A stretch of DNA of 64,000 nucleotides from NCBI RefSeq assembly GCF_008831285.2, contig NC_045143.1:24881662-24945661 (forward strand). Reading direction: 5' to 3'. Source of the stretch: Nymphaea colorata (taxonomy: Eukaryota > Streptophyta > Magnoliopsida > Nymphaeales > Nymphaeaceae). The translations under genes and the position numbers were made by a program. A model generated the notes under the pieces. The model had not been told where the DNA came from, did not search any database, and worked only from the letters and a program-made list of their open reading frames with translations. The stretch's first letter is position 1, and each line of letters opens with the position of its first letter. Below, in pieces: positions 1 to 9,600 of this stretch.

Positions 1-279
1 AGAATACAGTGTTATAGGGAACCGGGTCCGGATATGGACCCGGTACACATGGGCGCAGGAACCGAGGACAGGCTCGGTTCCCTAGGCAGGCCTCTCTTCC
101 TCTTTTAATTCTAATCACTTATTGTAATTGTTGATTAAGTGAATGAAGTTTTCTCTCTCCTAGGGTTGCGGTTTTGCCCCTAGGTTAGAGCTTCCCCGTG
201 GTTTTTCATCTCTTTCTGAGGTTTTCCACGTAAATTCTGTGTGGCTTTTCTTTCTCTTCTTTCGCTGCGTGTTTCTACA
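1..279 (+). repeat. 5' LTR of copia A (partial)
   Basis: It matches 2337-2618 with scattered substitutions and small indels, and ends GTTTCTACA directly before TGGTATCAGAGC. The first 4 nt of the LTR lie outside the window. Confidence 0.93.
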
Positions 280-291
280 TGGTATCAGAGC
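280..291 (+). other. Primer binding site of copia A (tRNA-iMet type)
   Basis: TGGTATCAGAGC directly follows the 5' LTR. This is the standard plant retroelement site complementary to the 3' end of initiator tRNA-Met. Confidence 0.9.
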
Positions 292-350
292 CAGGTTCCG
301 ATCCTGGGACCTGTGGGTTATGGGCCCACCACGCTTCCGCTGCGCCACTC

Positions 351-2332
351 TGATGTTACCTTTCATGAACATGAGGCGTATTTTCCGGCGAATCCTCTTC
401 AGGGGGAGTGTATAGGGGACAGTGTGGAAGAGTATTCTCCAAATCAGCTTATTCAGTTTTGGACTACAGACTTAGTCACAGTGTGGAAGATACAGTCAGA
501 GATGATAAAGACAGTCATGTGGAAGGGGGCCCTGTGGTTGATCAGCCCACATCCCGTGATCATTTGTTTGGGCAGGTTTACACTAGAAAGGAGAAAGATG
601 TGGTTGAGACTGTTGATGTAACCAATCTCAATCCTGTGAGTTCCCCGAATGAACCAAGTCCAATGAATGAAGAGCTTCCCATAGCCCTGCGCAAGGGGAC
701 CAGGTCATGTACTTCTCACCGTATTCAGAGATTTGTCTCATATTCAAAACACAGTAAAGAATACAAATGCTTTATTACCACTCTGTCTATGTCTGTGATT
801 CCCAGGTGTGTGGAAGGTGCTAGAGAGGATCCTAAATGGCTACAGGCTATGACAGAGGAGATGGATGCTTTGGCAAAGAACAACACGTGGGAAGTGGTCG
901 ATATTCCCAAGGGGACTCATTTAGTTGGTCCAAGTGGGTGTTTAGTGTGAAGTATAAACCTGATGGCACTGTGGAACGATATAAAGCTCGCCTGGTTGCA
1001 AAGGGGTTCAGCCAAAAATACGAAATTGACTATCTTGAAACCTTTGTTCCTGTTGCAAAACTGAAGACTGTGAGAGTCATTTTGGCACTTGCAGTGCAAA
1101 AGAAGTGGGGCATGGACCAGCTTGATGTCAAGAATGCCTTCTTGAACGGCCATCTAGAGGAGGAGGTCTATATGAGCATGCCTCCCAGATATGCTCAAAG
1201 TGGAAAATGTTGTCATCTCAAGAAGGCCCTGTACGGCCTGAAGCAGTCCCGTAGAGCATGGTTTGAAAGACTGAGGGTGGTAATGAAGACAAATGGGTAC
1301 AAACAAGGAAATGGTGATCATACCCTATTCATTAAGCAGAGAAGTGACCTAGTGAACATTCTTCTTGTGTATGTTGATGATATGATTGTCACAGGTGATG
1401 ATGAAGAAGAGAAAAGGAAGATGAAGGAGAGGTTAGCTGCTGAATTTGACCTTAAAGATCTGGGAAAATTAAGGTACTTTCTGGGAATAGAGATTGCACG
1501 ATCAGAGACAGAGCTTGTTATGAGCCAAAGGAAGTACACTCTGGACCTCCTGAAAGAGACAGGTAAACTGGGATGCAGGCCCTTTCTAACTCCAATGGAG
1601 TCAGGTACAAAGATAAGTATCAAAACTGGTAACATCCTAGATGAAGAAGGAAAAGGACGGTAGTAGAGGCTTGTTGGTAAGCTTATTTATCTGACTCTTA
1701 CTCGCCCTGATATTACTTATGCTGTAAATGTGTTGAGTCAGTTTATGCATGCTCCTACTGATTGCCACTGGAAGAGTGCAGAAAGAGTGTTGGGGTACCT
1801 GAAGAATAACCCAGGTAAAGGGTTACTGTATACTCGGCAGGACAAACTTGATATTGAAGGATACTCTGATGCTGATTGGGCTGGTTGCACGGATACCAGA
1901 AGGTCTTCCACAGGGTACTGCATCTTTCTAGGGGGAAACCTGGTGGTATAGAAGAGTAAAAGGCAGGAGGTCTGTTCTAGATCCAGTGCTGATGCTGAAT
2001 ATAGGGCTGTTGCTATGACAGAGATGTTATGGCTAAAGATTCTTCTAGCAGATATTGGAATTGAAACTGAAGAGAAGATGAAAATGTATTGTGACAATAA
2101 GTCTGCGATTAACCTGACAAATAATCCCGTCCTGCATGACAGAACCAAACATGTCGAGATAGATCGCCACTTCATACGGGAGCGCATAGATTCAAAGGAG
2201 TTGATCCTTCCTTATATGAAGTTTGAAGATCAAATTGCAGATGTTCTAACTAAGGCCTTATGTACATCTCAATTTGAAAAGAATGCTAGCAAGCTTGGCA
2301 TGTTTGACATGTATGCCAAGTTTGAGGGGGAG
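351..2332 (+). pseudogene. Copia A pol remnant (RT-RNase H)
   Basis: A decayed copia pol. It begins at the conserved post-integrase segment (DVTFHEHEAYF), followed by the linker with the copia motif LPIALRKGTRSC. RT follows, with [27 protein letters not shown] and the catalytic YVDD near 1369-1380. RNase H has SDADWAG and the C-terminal HVEIDRHFIRE and ADVLTKAL. A 1-nt deletion near 928 shifts the frame. Tandem TAG codons at 1661-1666 and a TAG replacing a conserved Trp at 1949-1951 break it further. Downstream of the frameshift all segments share one frame, so the damage there is nonsense mutation only. Gag, protease and integrase are absent, so this copy cannot be autonomous. Confidence 0.9.
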
Positions 2333-2618
2333 TGTTAGAATACAATGTATAGGGAACCAGGTCCGGATATGGACCCGGTACCCATGGGAGCGGGAACCGA
2401 GGACAGGCTCGGTTCTCTAGGCGGGTCTCTCTTCCTCCCTCTTTTTATTCTATCACTTATTGTAATTGTTGATTAAGTGAATAGAGTTTTCTCTCTCCTA
2501 GGGTTGCGGTTTTGCCCCTAGGTTAGAGCTTTCCCGTGGTTTTTCACCTCTTTCTGAGGTTTTCCACGTAAATCCTGTGTGGCTTTTCTTTTCCCCCTTT
2601 CTACTGCGTGTTTCTACA
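2333..2618 (+). repeat. 3' LTR of copia A
   Basis: 286 bp, starting TGTTAGAATACA and ending GTTTCTACA. It is preceded by the polypurine tract GAGGGGGAG (about 2324-2332). It pairs with 1-279. Confidence 0.93.
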
Positions 2619-3172
2619 GACAAAAAACATAAGAAACGAAGAAGACGTCCAAAAGAAGTTCCTAGAAGAAAAACAAAAAGATATTTTCTACGAAAATCAA
2701 AACAAAAAGCACCTTATTTAAATAACGAAAAACATGTCAGAAAATATGATAAACGTAGAAATTATAAAAGCAAACTTTGTTGCATTGTTTGTAATGAAAA
2801 CGATCATTTGGGAAGTAGCTGTCCTAAGCTCCTAAATGCTTATACAAGAGAAGTAACATTAATTAATACCACAAATCAAGAATTAATTAATATTGATGAA
2901 TATGTCATTGAAACTGAGTCAGTATATTCAATTATCTCTATTGAAGAATATGATAAAACACAACTGAGTTCTGAAGATGACTATCCTTTAGTAAATGAAT
3001 TTACAAAATCCAATGAAACAATTCTTAATGATTTCCTAGACATTTATGATTCTGAAAATGAATACTGAATGCATGCATGATTGGAAGTTTAAAGAAGGCA
3101 GTCTAAGCACAAAGTGCTCTAATTGCCCAAGATATCCTAGTATGGACAATAGATGGCGATGCTGCCTCTGTT
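2619..3172 (+). pseudogene. Endogenous caulimovirid fragment, coat-protein zinc-finger region
   Basis: A coding remnant on the + strand. It has a Lys/Arg-rich stretch and then a CCHC knuckle (CIVCNENDHLGSSC, about 2784-2825), as in caulimovirid coat proteins. An acidic, Asn/Glu-rich segment follows. After a frameshift near 3060 comes a second Cys cluster spaced CX2C-X11-CX2C (about 3115-3168), which resembles the second Cys motif of badnavirus-type capsid regions. The left side is cut by copia A. Near 3172 the sequence switches to viral DNA of opposite orientation. High AT content and Ile/Asn-rich codons separate it from the neighbouring retrotransposons. The family assignment is firm. The genus (Florendovirus-like) is inference. 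Confidence 0.75.
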
Positions 3173-3218
3173 TTCTAGAAATTATAGGAGACTCGATACT
3201 CGTACGAGTTTCACTCAT
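3173..3218 (-). pseudogene. Possible N-terminus of caulimovirid ORF1
   Basis: An ATG at 3218 (minus strand) lies 48 nt downstream of the primer site at 3267-3278. It opens a frame beginning MSETRTSIESP. The frame meets opposite-orientation coat-protein sequence near 3172, so only about 15 codons look genuine. Identification rests on position after the primer site, not on a recognised domain. Confidence 0.45.
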
Positions 3219-3266
3219 AGTGTTTTAAAATCTCTTGAAGAGAACCAAGTGATTTTCAAGGAGGTG

Positions 3267-3278
3267 GTTCTGATACCA
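3267..3278 (-). other. Caulimovirid primer binding site
   Basis: The minus strand reads TGGTATCAGAAC, one mismatch from the consensus tRNA-iMet site. No LTR lies next to it, which fits a pararetrovirus rather than an LTR element. Confidence 0.7.
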
Positions 3279-3818
3279 AATGTAAATCTCTTAAACTCTG
3301 CACCTGTCCCTTGCCTAAATATGCTCTTTCCCTTGCCTTCAAAACAAACCTACTAACTACTAAATGGGTCTTTTTTCTAAAGGCATGTCGGCCAATCATG
3401 ATATTAACCCGTAGCAATTCAGTTTGAAGATAAAGACTTTGCTTACGAGAAAAATGCATAATTGACTAAGAATCGAGAAAAGAAAGCAGATAAATAAGGA
3501 AGACTTACAGTCGTTAGGAACACTCCTTTATTGAAATAACTGAAATCCTCTTCAGGAGAGGTCTTTTTAGCCTATGGCTTTTACAAACTTGAATAGGGAC
3601 ATTTGAAAAGGATCAGGAAGTCTCTTTTCTTCCACTCTTTGCTTTCTTTCTTCGTTCTCAGAGGCCAGCTACTTTTCTAGTCACCATACGTGTCACCATC
3701 ACGATCCTTATCATCAGCTTTTCCGCATATTGCGGTAGTGAGTGAAGGGATAAGGCTGTTGGTGGAGAACACGTAGGCACCTTAACTTGATATAACTTTA
3801 CATTTTTAACTTATAGTC
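3279..3818 (-). promoter_or_regulatory. Caulimovirid intergenic region (putative promoter and leader)
   Basis: About 540 nt without a convincing reading frame, between the end of ORF2 and the primer site on the minus strand. A TATTTAT element (3490-3496) lies about 210 nt upstream of the primer site. An AATAAA lies on the minus strand at 3527-3532. Both fit a caulimovirid transcript start and polyadenylation region but are short AT-rich matches. The region has no similarity to the LTRs nearby. Confidence 0.45.
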
Positions 3819-4027
3819 TTATACAGACATATCTTCAGGAGAGGAATCAGATCCTTCCCTTTGATACATTAGCCGAAATGATGGCTTTGCTGGCGTAGGG
3901 GTTCCACGTCCTCTAGCTGGCTTTGTCATTGTGAAAACTTTGTATCCTTCTTTTTCTCCCGTGGATGTTGTGCGGCTGCACATATGACAGGTTCCTGCCG
4001 CATGCTTGATAAGCTGGGGGTAGAGCT

Positions 4028-4664
4028 TAGGGCTGGGCATCGGGCCGGCCCGACCCGGTAAGACCCGGCCCGGGTCGGCCCGTCGGGCCCGAAGCACGGG
4101 CCTGGGCCCGGCCCGACCCGTTTGAGCCTTCATCCAATGTCCAAACGTAGATGTCCAAAGATAGACACACCTTCCCGTAGGGTTTCAGCCTTATGCCCCT
4201 CAATTGGGGTCGCAGCCAATGGCCCTTGCGTAGTAGCCCTAAAGCATGAGTGCGTCTGAGGTAGCGGTGGGAAAAGTTCAACAGCCATTTCCCCTATGCC
4301 GGTCGTTGGAAGGGAGGAGTCGACGAGGCGGTCGTTGGAAGGAAGGCCGAGGGTGAAGGAGGGGGAGTTGACGGGCGAGAGAGGGAGACGCGAGTGCCTG
4401 AGAGCGCAGCTGCGGTGGCTAAGGTACAGCTGCACCGCGGAGTAGAGCTCGTTGGTGTTGACGCTGTCGGTCTCTGCGATGTCGTAGTCGCAGGAGAAGA
4501 AAGAGATAGTGCGAGAGATGAAGCGGGAGATGAGGAGGCGGATCTCCGGCGGGAGTATGTGAGTTAACGGGGCCAGGCCTTCCCGGGCTGCGTCATCTGG
4601 CTCGGGCCCTGCCTGGGCCGGGTACCAGGTACCCGATGGCGGCCCGACCTGATGCCGAGGCCTA
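4028..4664. mobile_element. Non-autonomous hAT element carrying a host gene fragment (Pack-hAT-like)
   Basis: A 637-bp GC-rich insertion in AT-rich viral ORF2. It is flanked by an 8-bp direct repeat, GTAGAGCT (4020-4027 and 4665-4672), the hAT signature length. The termini are imperfect inverted repeats: the left end starts TAGGGCTGGGCATC and the right end, reversed, TAGGCCTCGGCATC. Subterminal GGGCC/CGGCCC clusters follow, common in plant hAT ends. No transposase is encoded. The interior holds a minus-strand fragment resembling a plant AAA-ATPase N-terminal region. Confidence 0.85.
4313..4567 (-). pseudogene. Captured AAA-ATPase (BCS1/AATP1-like) N-terminal fragment
   Basis: About 85 codons of one open minus-strand frame resemble the N-terminal associated domain of plant BCS1/AATP1-type AAA-ATPases. 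The motifs are PPEIRLLISRF, then DIAETDSVNTNELYSAVQLYL, and a final LPSNDRLVD. In that family this region lies before the AAA core and after a membrane anchor. Walker motifs are absent, so no ATPase activity is possible. The fragment lies wholly inside the hAT termini, which implies capture from a host gene before insertion into the viral DNA. Resemblance is recognised from family knowledge, not by a search. Confidence 0.72.
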
Positions 4665-5659
4665 GTAGAGCTTGCTGGTCTCTGGATCATTCTGAATTTC
4701 TCCATCATCGATCCTATTGATGAAAGACTGGAGTTTTCCCATGGCAGTGGGATCTTTTCGTTTGTGTGAACTGATGAGTGCACACCTTTTGGCATGATGC
4801 CACCAAATTCCTCTTTCTGCCTGAGTTCTGGCAGTATTAACGAGAACTTTCATTCCCAAAGCTCTTCTATAATGAATGAACTTTTTCATATCTTCAATGA
4901 GAGGACATGGTTTTTGCTTTTGAGAAACATCAAACATTAATTGAAAAATCTTTGCCCACTAAACCAATTTGGATTAAATGTATACTACGCTTTTCTTTCC
5001 ACACAGAGGTTCCTGGGTTCAATACCAGATCTGGGGCTGCAGAATGGAATTTTAAAAATATAATGGAATCATTTGTAAACCCTGGGTTGCCAGTAAGAAA
5101 TTCTTTTACGGCTTTTTCGATTTCATAGGTAAAAGACAAATTTCTTCTAATGTTGGTGATAAGTAAAGAAGGACTAAGGATCCAAATTTAAACCATTTTT
5201 GTATTATTTCATGATGACATCCTGAAAACACGTAAGCCTAGGATAGATCCCTGTATGGCCTGATAAAAATTCTTCGTTTGGCCCTTCTATAGGGAGAGAA
5301 AACAAATCTTTAAGAGTATGAAAATATTCATGCACTGCATCAGTAATATTATTGATTTCTGAATATACTTTTGCTAAAGATTTGGCTTTATCAGCAATTG
5401 TAGTTACAGCTGTTTGATTATGAGATGTTCCGGTCTGTCCCGGATTTTTCCCTTCATGGTTTTTCTGGGTATTGCACCTTTTTGTTTCAGGGTCACCCAG
5501 TTTCTTTCAATCGTATGTGGTAAATCCATGGCTGAATCCAGCTGATTTGTTAGCTCAGTATGCTTGTCCAGGAATTCGACAAGTAATTTTTGTTGTTCTT
5601 TTGCATAAGCCATCACCATATCTATGGCTTTGGATAAGTCTTCAGCCATGTTATCCATC

Positions 5660-6514
5660 TTGTAAGGTGATTAACCTGGAAAGAATGTCAACAACAGCGT
5701 TATCTTTCCCTTTTATATGCTCAAACGTTACCTGTGTAGAATAAGCAGAAACACTATCTCTGAAGTTTAACCATCTTCTGGCAGATGATCTTTTTCCTGT
5801 CTCATGGAGCTGAGCATGAAATTTTACTATAGCTTCACAGTCGGTTCTTATAGTAAACTGTTTTCTAAGAATGAATAATTCAAATGCCTTAAGAGCATAG
5901 ATAATAGCTAGGAGTTCAATATCTTAAGATGTTATATTCCCTTTCTCTAAGAATTTGCTGAAGCATATCGGCAAATTTCTTCTGTTGTTTTAGCTTCATA
6001 TTTTGATGGTTTAGCAAGAAGAACAGCACCCTAACCTTGTGCTGAGCCATCAGTTTGTATAACTAAGTAATCTGTACTCAGGGGTAATCGTAAATGTTTG
6101 AGATTACTGACCAGTTGTTTGATTTTTTGGACTTGCTCAATATCTTCCTCACTGAAGTAAATGACTGTGTTTGGTCTTAATTTAGCATATAACCCTGCTA
6201 TGAGTTTGTGTAATTGAGGAATGTAAGGCCTAGCATAATTTAGCATTCCTAAAAATTGTTGTAGGGATTTTTTGTCTTCTATTTTATCAGGGAAATCTTT
6301 TAGAATTTTTTGTAGAATATGAGGCTGGAGGTTAATGTAGCCATTTCCAATTTCTGTTCCAAGGAATTTTATGTGTTTTTAATAATTCAATTTTGGTCTT
6401 TGAAATGATTATTCTTTGTTCTTCAAAAACACTAAAGATTTGTTTCAGATGTGAAATATGTTCTTTTTTGGTTTTGGAAAAAACTAGAATGTCATCTATG
6501 TAGACAATTGAACA
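5660..6514 (-). pseudogene. Caulimovirid RT end and RNase H
   Basis: The minus strand resumes right after the copia B target site with the RT catalytic motif YIDD (about 6505-6494). The RT connection segment and RNase H follow, with TDGS near 6055. A stop replaces a conserved Trp just after it, and a frameshift lies near 6350. The RNase H end is recognisable by the AVVDILSRL motif before 5660. It is the direct continuation of 11748-12526 across the copia insertion. It closely matches 13090-13621 in the inverted copy. Confidence 0.85.
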
Positions 6515-6679
6515 TGATGAATTTAAGAGAGCTAAACTTTGATTCACCTCGAAAGAATCCCTAACTCCTCTTTATATAGACTAGAGGAGAGGGATAAGTT
6601 ACAAGAAAGTCATTAAAAAGAAACATTATTACACAAGTGCCCTCTCAAGCCTAATACTGAGTATAAACACGTCTTAACA
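6515..6679 (-). repeat. 3' LTR of copia B
   Basis: 165 bp, TGATGAATTTAAG to CGTCTTAACA on the + strand, reading the same as 11578-11742. The minus-strand polypurine tract CTTGAGGGGGAA lies at 6680-6691 and contains the TGA stop of the polyprotein. Confidence 0.97.
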
Positions 6680-6686
6680 TTCCCCC

Positions 6687-9600
6687 TCAAGTTGGAGCGT
6701 ATATGTCAAACAAGCTCAACTTGGAACAACAACTTTGGAATGGTCCTCTTGCAAGAGCTTTAGTAAAAATATCAGCAGTTTGCCCTGTAGTTGAAATATG
6801 AGAGGTACTTACAAACCCCTTTTGAATCATGTCTCTGGTATAGTGACAATCTACTTCAACATGCTTGGTTCTCTCATGGAAAGCAGGATTATTAGCAATA
6901 AACAGAGCAACTTTGTTATCACCTAACAATTGCATAGGAAGAGGCACTTCCACAGTAAGATCCAACATCAGAGATCTAACCCACATAACTTCAGCAGTAG
7001 CCTGAGCCATAGCTCTATACTCAGATTCTGCACTTGATCTGGCAACCACTGTCTGCTTCTTACTCTTCCATGTGACCAAGTTGGATCCAATAAACACACA
7101 AAACCCAGTAGTGGATTTTCTGTCAAGGTGACATCCCGCATAGTCAGCATCAACATACACAGATATAGTGAGAGATGTACCATTTTGAAAGAAGAGTCCC
7201 ATTCCTGGTGAATTTTTTAGATACCTGAGAATCATCATGGCAGCATCCCAATGGACTTTCTTGGGCTTATCCATAAATTGACTCACTCTGCTGACAGCAT
7301 AGGCAATATCAGGTCGAGTAACAGTGATATATAGGAGCTTCCCAACAATCCCTCTATATTGTCTAGCATCAACATCTTCAGTATCATCATCATACAAGCG
7401 AGTATTGATGTCCATGGGTGTAGAGGCAGGTCGACATCCTAGCATACCTGTCTCTTGCAAAACATCAGTAACGTATTTCCTTTGGCACATGATAAGACCC
7501 TTCTGATTTCTGTCAAACTCAATACCTAGGAAATAGCGTAGCTCACCAAGATCCTTGGTGACAAAGTGTCGTCCAAGGACGCCCTTGATGTTGGAAATCC
7601 CCTGAATATCATCCCCTGTAACAATGATATCATCAACATAGACAAGAACTATCACTGTACCTGTAGAAGTTTTCTTGACAAAAAGGGAATGATCAGCCGA
7701 AGAACGTCTGAAGCCCTCATTCTCAATATTCTCTGATAATTTTTGGAACCAAGCTCGAGGACTTTGTTTCAGACCATAAATTGCCTTTCTCAATCTGCAC
7801 ACTTTCTGACACTCCCCCTCAGCAACAAACCCTGGTGGTTGCTGCATATACACTTCTTCATGTAGGTCACCATACAGAAAGGCATTTTTGACATCAAGCT
7901 GTGATAGAGACCAATTCTTGCTGACGGCAACAGCGAGAAGAACCCGTAAAGAAGCATGTCGTGCCACAGGAGAGAAGGTATCATAATAATCAACCCCATA
8001 AGTCTGAGTATAGCCTTTAGCAACCAGGCGAGCTTTATATCTCTCAATGCTGCCATCTGCTCTGTATTTAACAGTAAATACCCATCGACAACCAACAATA
8101 GCTGCATCAGATGAAGGAGTAACTAGTGTCCAGGTGCCTCTAGACTGAAGGGCATCCATCTCTTCTTGCATAGCTGCGGCCCATTTGGGATCAGAAAGAG
8201 CGTCCATGGGAGTCTGTGGAAGAGCTACAGCCGACAGTCCCTTGACAAACTGTCGGTAAGTAGGAGTGAGTCTAGCCATGGATAAATGACCAGAGAGAGG
8301 ATGCAAAGTGCAACTGCGTTTGCCTTTCCTTTGAGCAATGGGCATATCAAGTTCATTAATATGAGGACCAGGAGCATGCTCTGGAGAGTCCCCTGTGTCA
8401 TCATCACATAAAGAATGGTCAGCAGGATTTGTGTGTTCAGGAAGTACCTTGGGCATGCTGGGTGAAGGCACATGAGCACAGGGGGCAGGTTGAACAGGTT
8501 TAGTGCGACGTTGGTAGATAGCCCCAAAACGCGAAGCAACGGGTTGTGGATAACTCATGAGAGGTAAAGGAAGGTGGACTTCATCACTAAATTCAGGCAC
8601 CCTTAATTGAGTTCCATTTGGAGAGAAATAAGAGGTGGACTCAAAAAATGTAACATCAGCACTCACATAATATCGACGAGTAGAAGGATCATAACAACGA
8701 TATCCCTTTTGAGTGCGGGAATAACCAACAAAGATCGTTTTGATAGCCCGAGGGGATAATTTATCTCTTCCAGGACCAAGCAACTGAACAAAGGCAACAC
8801 ATCCAAAAATACGAGGTGCAACAGAAAACAATTCTCTGTCAGGAAAAAGAACAGAGAAAGGAATAAGATCTCCCAACACAGATGACGGCATGCGATTAAT
8901 AAGATAGCATGCTGTAAGAACAGCATCTCCCCAATAAGAATGGGGAACATGGCTGTGTATGATAATGGTTCTGGCGACATCAAGAATATGGCGGTGTTTT
9001 CTTTCAGCAACCCCGTTTTGTTGAGAGGTATAGGCACAAGAAGTTTGGTGAATGATACCCTTATCCCTGAAAAATTGTTCTAAAGAGGAAGCACAGAACT
9101 CAAGAGCATTGTCAGAGCGCACAATCTTGACACAAGTATCAAACTGAGTCAGAATTTCATTGATAAAATTTTTGATTACATGACCCGCTTCAGATTTGTG
9201 TTTCATAAGAAAAACCCAACTAACACGACTGTAATCATCAACAGCAACAAGATAATACCGATGACCCTGAAGGTCAGGAGTACGACTCGGGCCCCAAACA
9301 TGAAAATGAAGTAACTCAAACACAGAGTGGCTACTTCTACTGGACCGCGGAGGAAAGGATGACCGATGGTGTTTGCCTAACTGACAAGACTCACATTGAA
9401 AAGACGACTTATGAGACAGCTGAGGGAGAACATGCAGCAGTTTCTGAAACGGGAGATGTCCAAAACGTAAATGCCAAGTATAAGCCGAGGATGAGGACGA
9501 CCCCGACGAGGTAGATCCAGCAAAGGGAAAGGAATGCACTAGCCTGTAGAGACCTCCCTGTTCACGGCCACTGCCAATCACCCTGCCCGTTAGTATATCC

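Larger units (their letters stand above)
1..2618 (+). mobile_element. Copia element A, degenerate, 5' edge cut by window start
   Basis: A Ty1/copia LTR retrotransposon with direct LTRs at 1-279 and 2333-2618. The window opens about 4 nt inside the 5' LTR: the 3' copy starts TGTTAGAATACA and the window starts AGAATACA. A tRNA-iMet-type primer site follows the 5' LTR and a purine tract precedes the 3' LTR. The internal region is only about 2.05 kb because gag, protease and nearly all of integrase are missing. What remains starts at the integrase/RT linker and runs through RT and RNase H, broken by a frameshift and stops. The right flank (2619 on) is caulimovirid DNA, so A inserted into the viral sequence. 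The target duplication cannot be checked because the left flank is outside the window. Confidence 0.93.
3819..5658 (-). pseudogene. Caulimovirid second ORF, broken and split by a hAT insertion
   Basis: On the minus strand an ATG at 5658 (MDNMAEDLSK) overlaps the last codons of the RNase H frame. This arrangement fits the downstream ORF of two-ORF caulimovirids. The N-terminal part (5658-5404) is Lys/Glu/Leu-rich and probably coiled coil. Readable segments continue in other frames at 5139-4930 and 4937-4665. After the hAT element a Cys-containing C-terminal piece (CHMC) runs 4027-3819. At least three frame disruptions are visible. The two sides of the hAT insertion are continuous once the 8-bp duplication is allowed for. 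I recognise no domain, and the function of this ORF is not known to me. Confidence 0.6.
3173..6514 (-). mobile_element. Endogenous caulimovirid block, minus strand, first part
   Basis: Read on the minus strand from high to low coordinates, this block carries the end of RT, RNase H, a second ORF, a non-coding region, a tRNA-Met-type primer site, and a start codon for the first ORF. Copia B splits it from its upstream continuation at 11748-12526, and the hAT element at 4028-4664 interrupts it. The gene order crosses the primer site, so the copy is permuted relative to a linear genome map. That is expected if the integrating DNA was circular or concatemeric. It is non-functional because of stops and frameshifts. 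Florendovirus-like by two-ORF layout and motifs, without a database check. Confidence 0.8.

Noticed and set aside
280-291. Possible tRNA gene hits at TGGTATCAGAGC sites
   Set aside because: These are retroelement primer sites only 12 nt long; no cloverleaf surrounds them. No tRNA, rRNA or other RNA gene was found.
3153-3356. Plus-strand 67-codon frame next to the viral coat fragment
   Set aside because: It overlaps the minus-strand primer site and start codon of the viral block, and the viral match on the plus strand ends near 3172.
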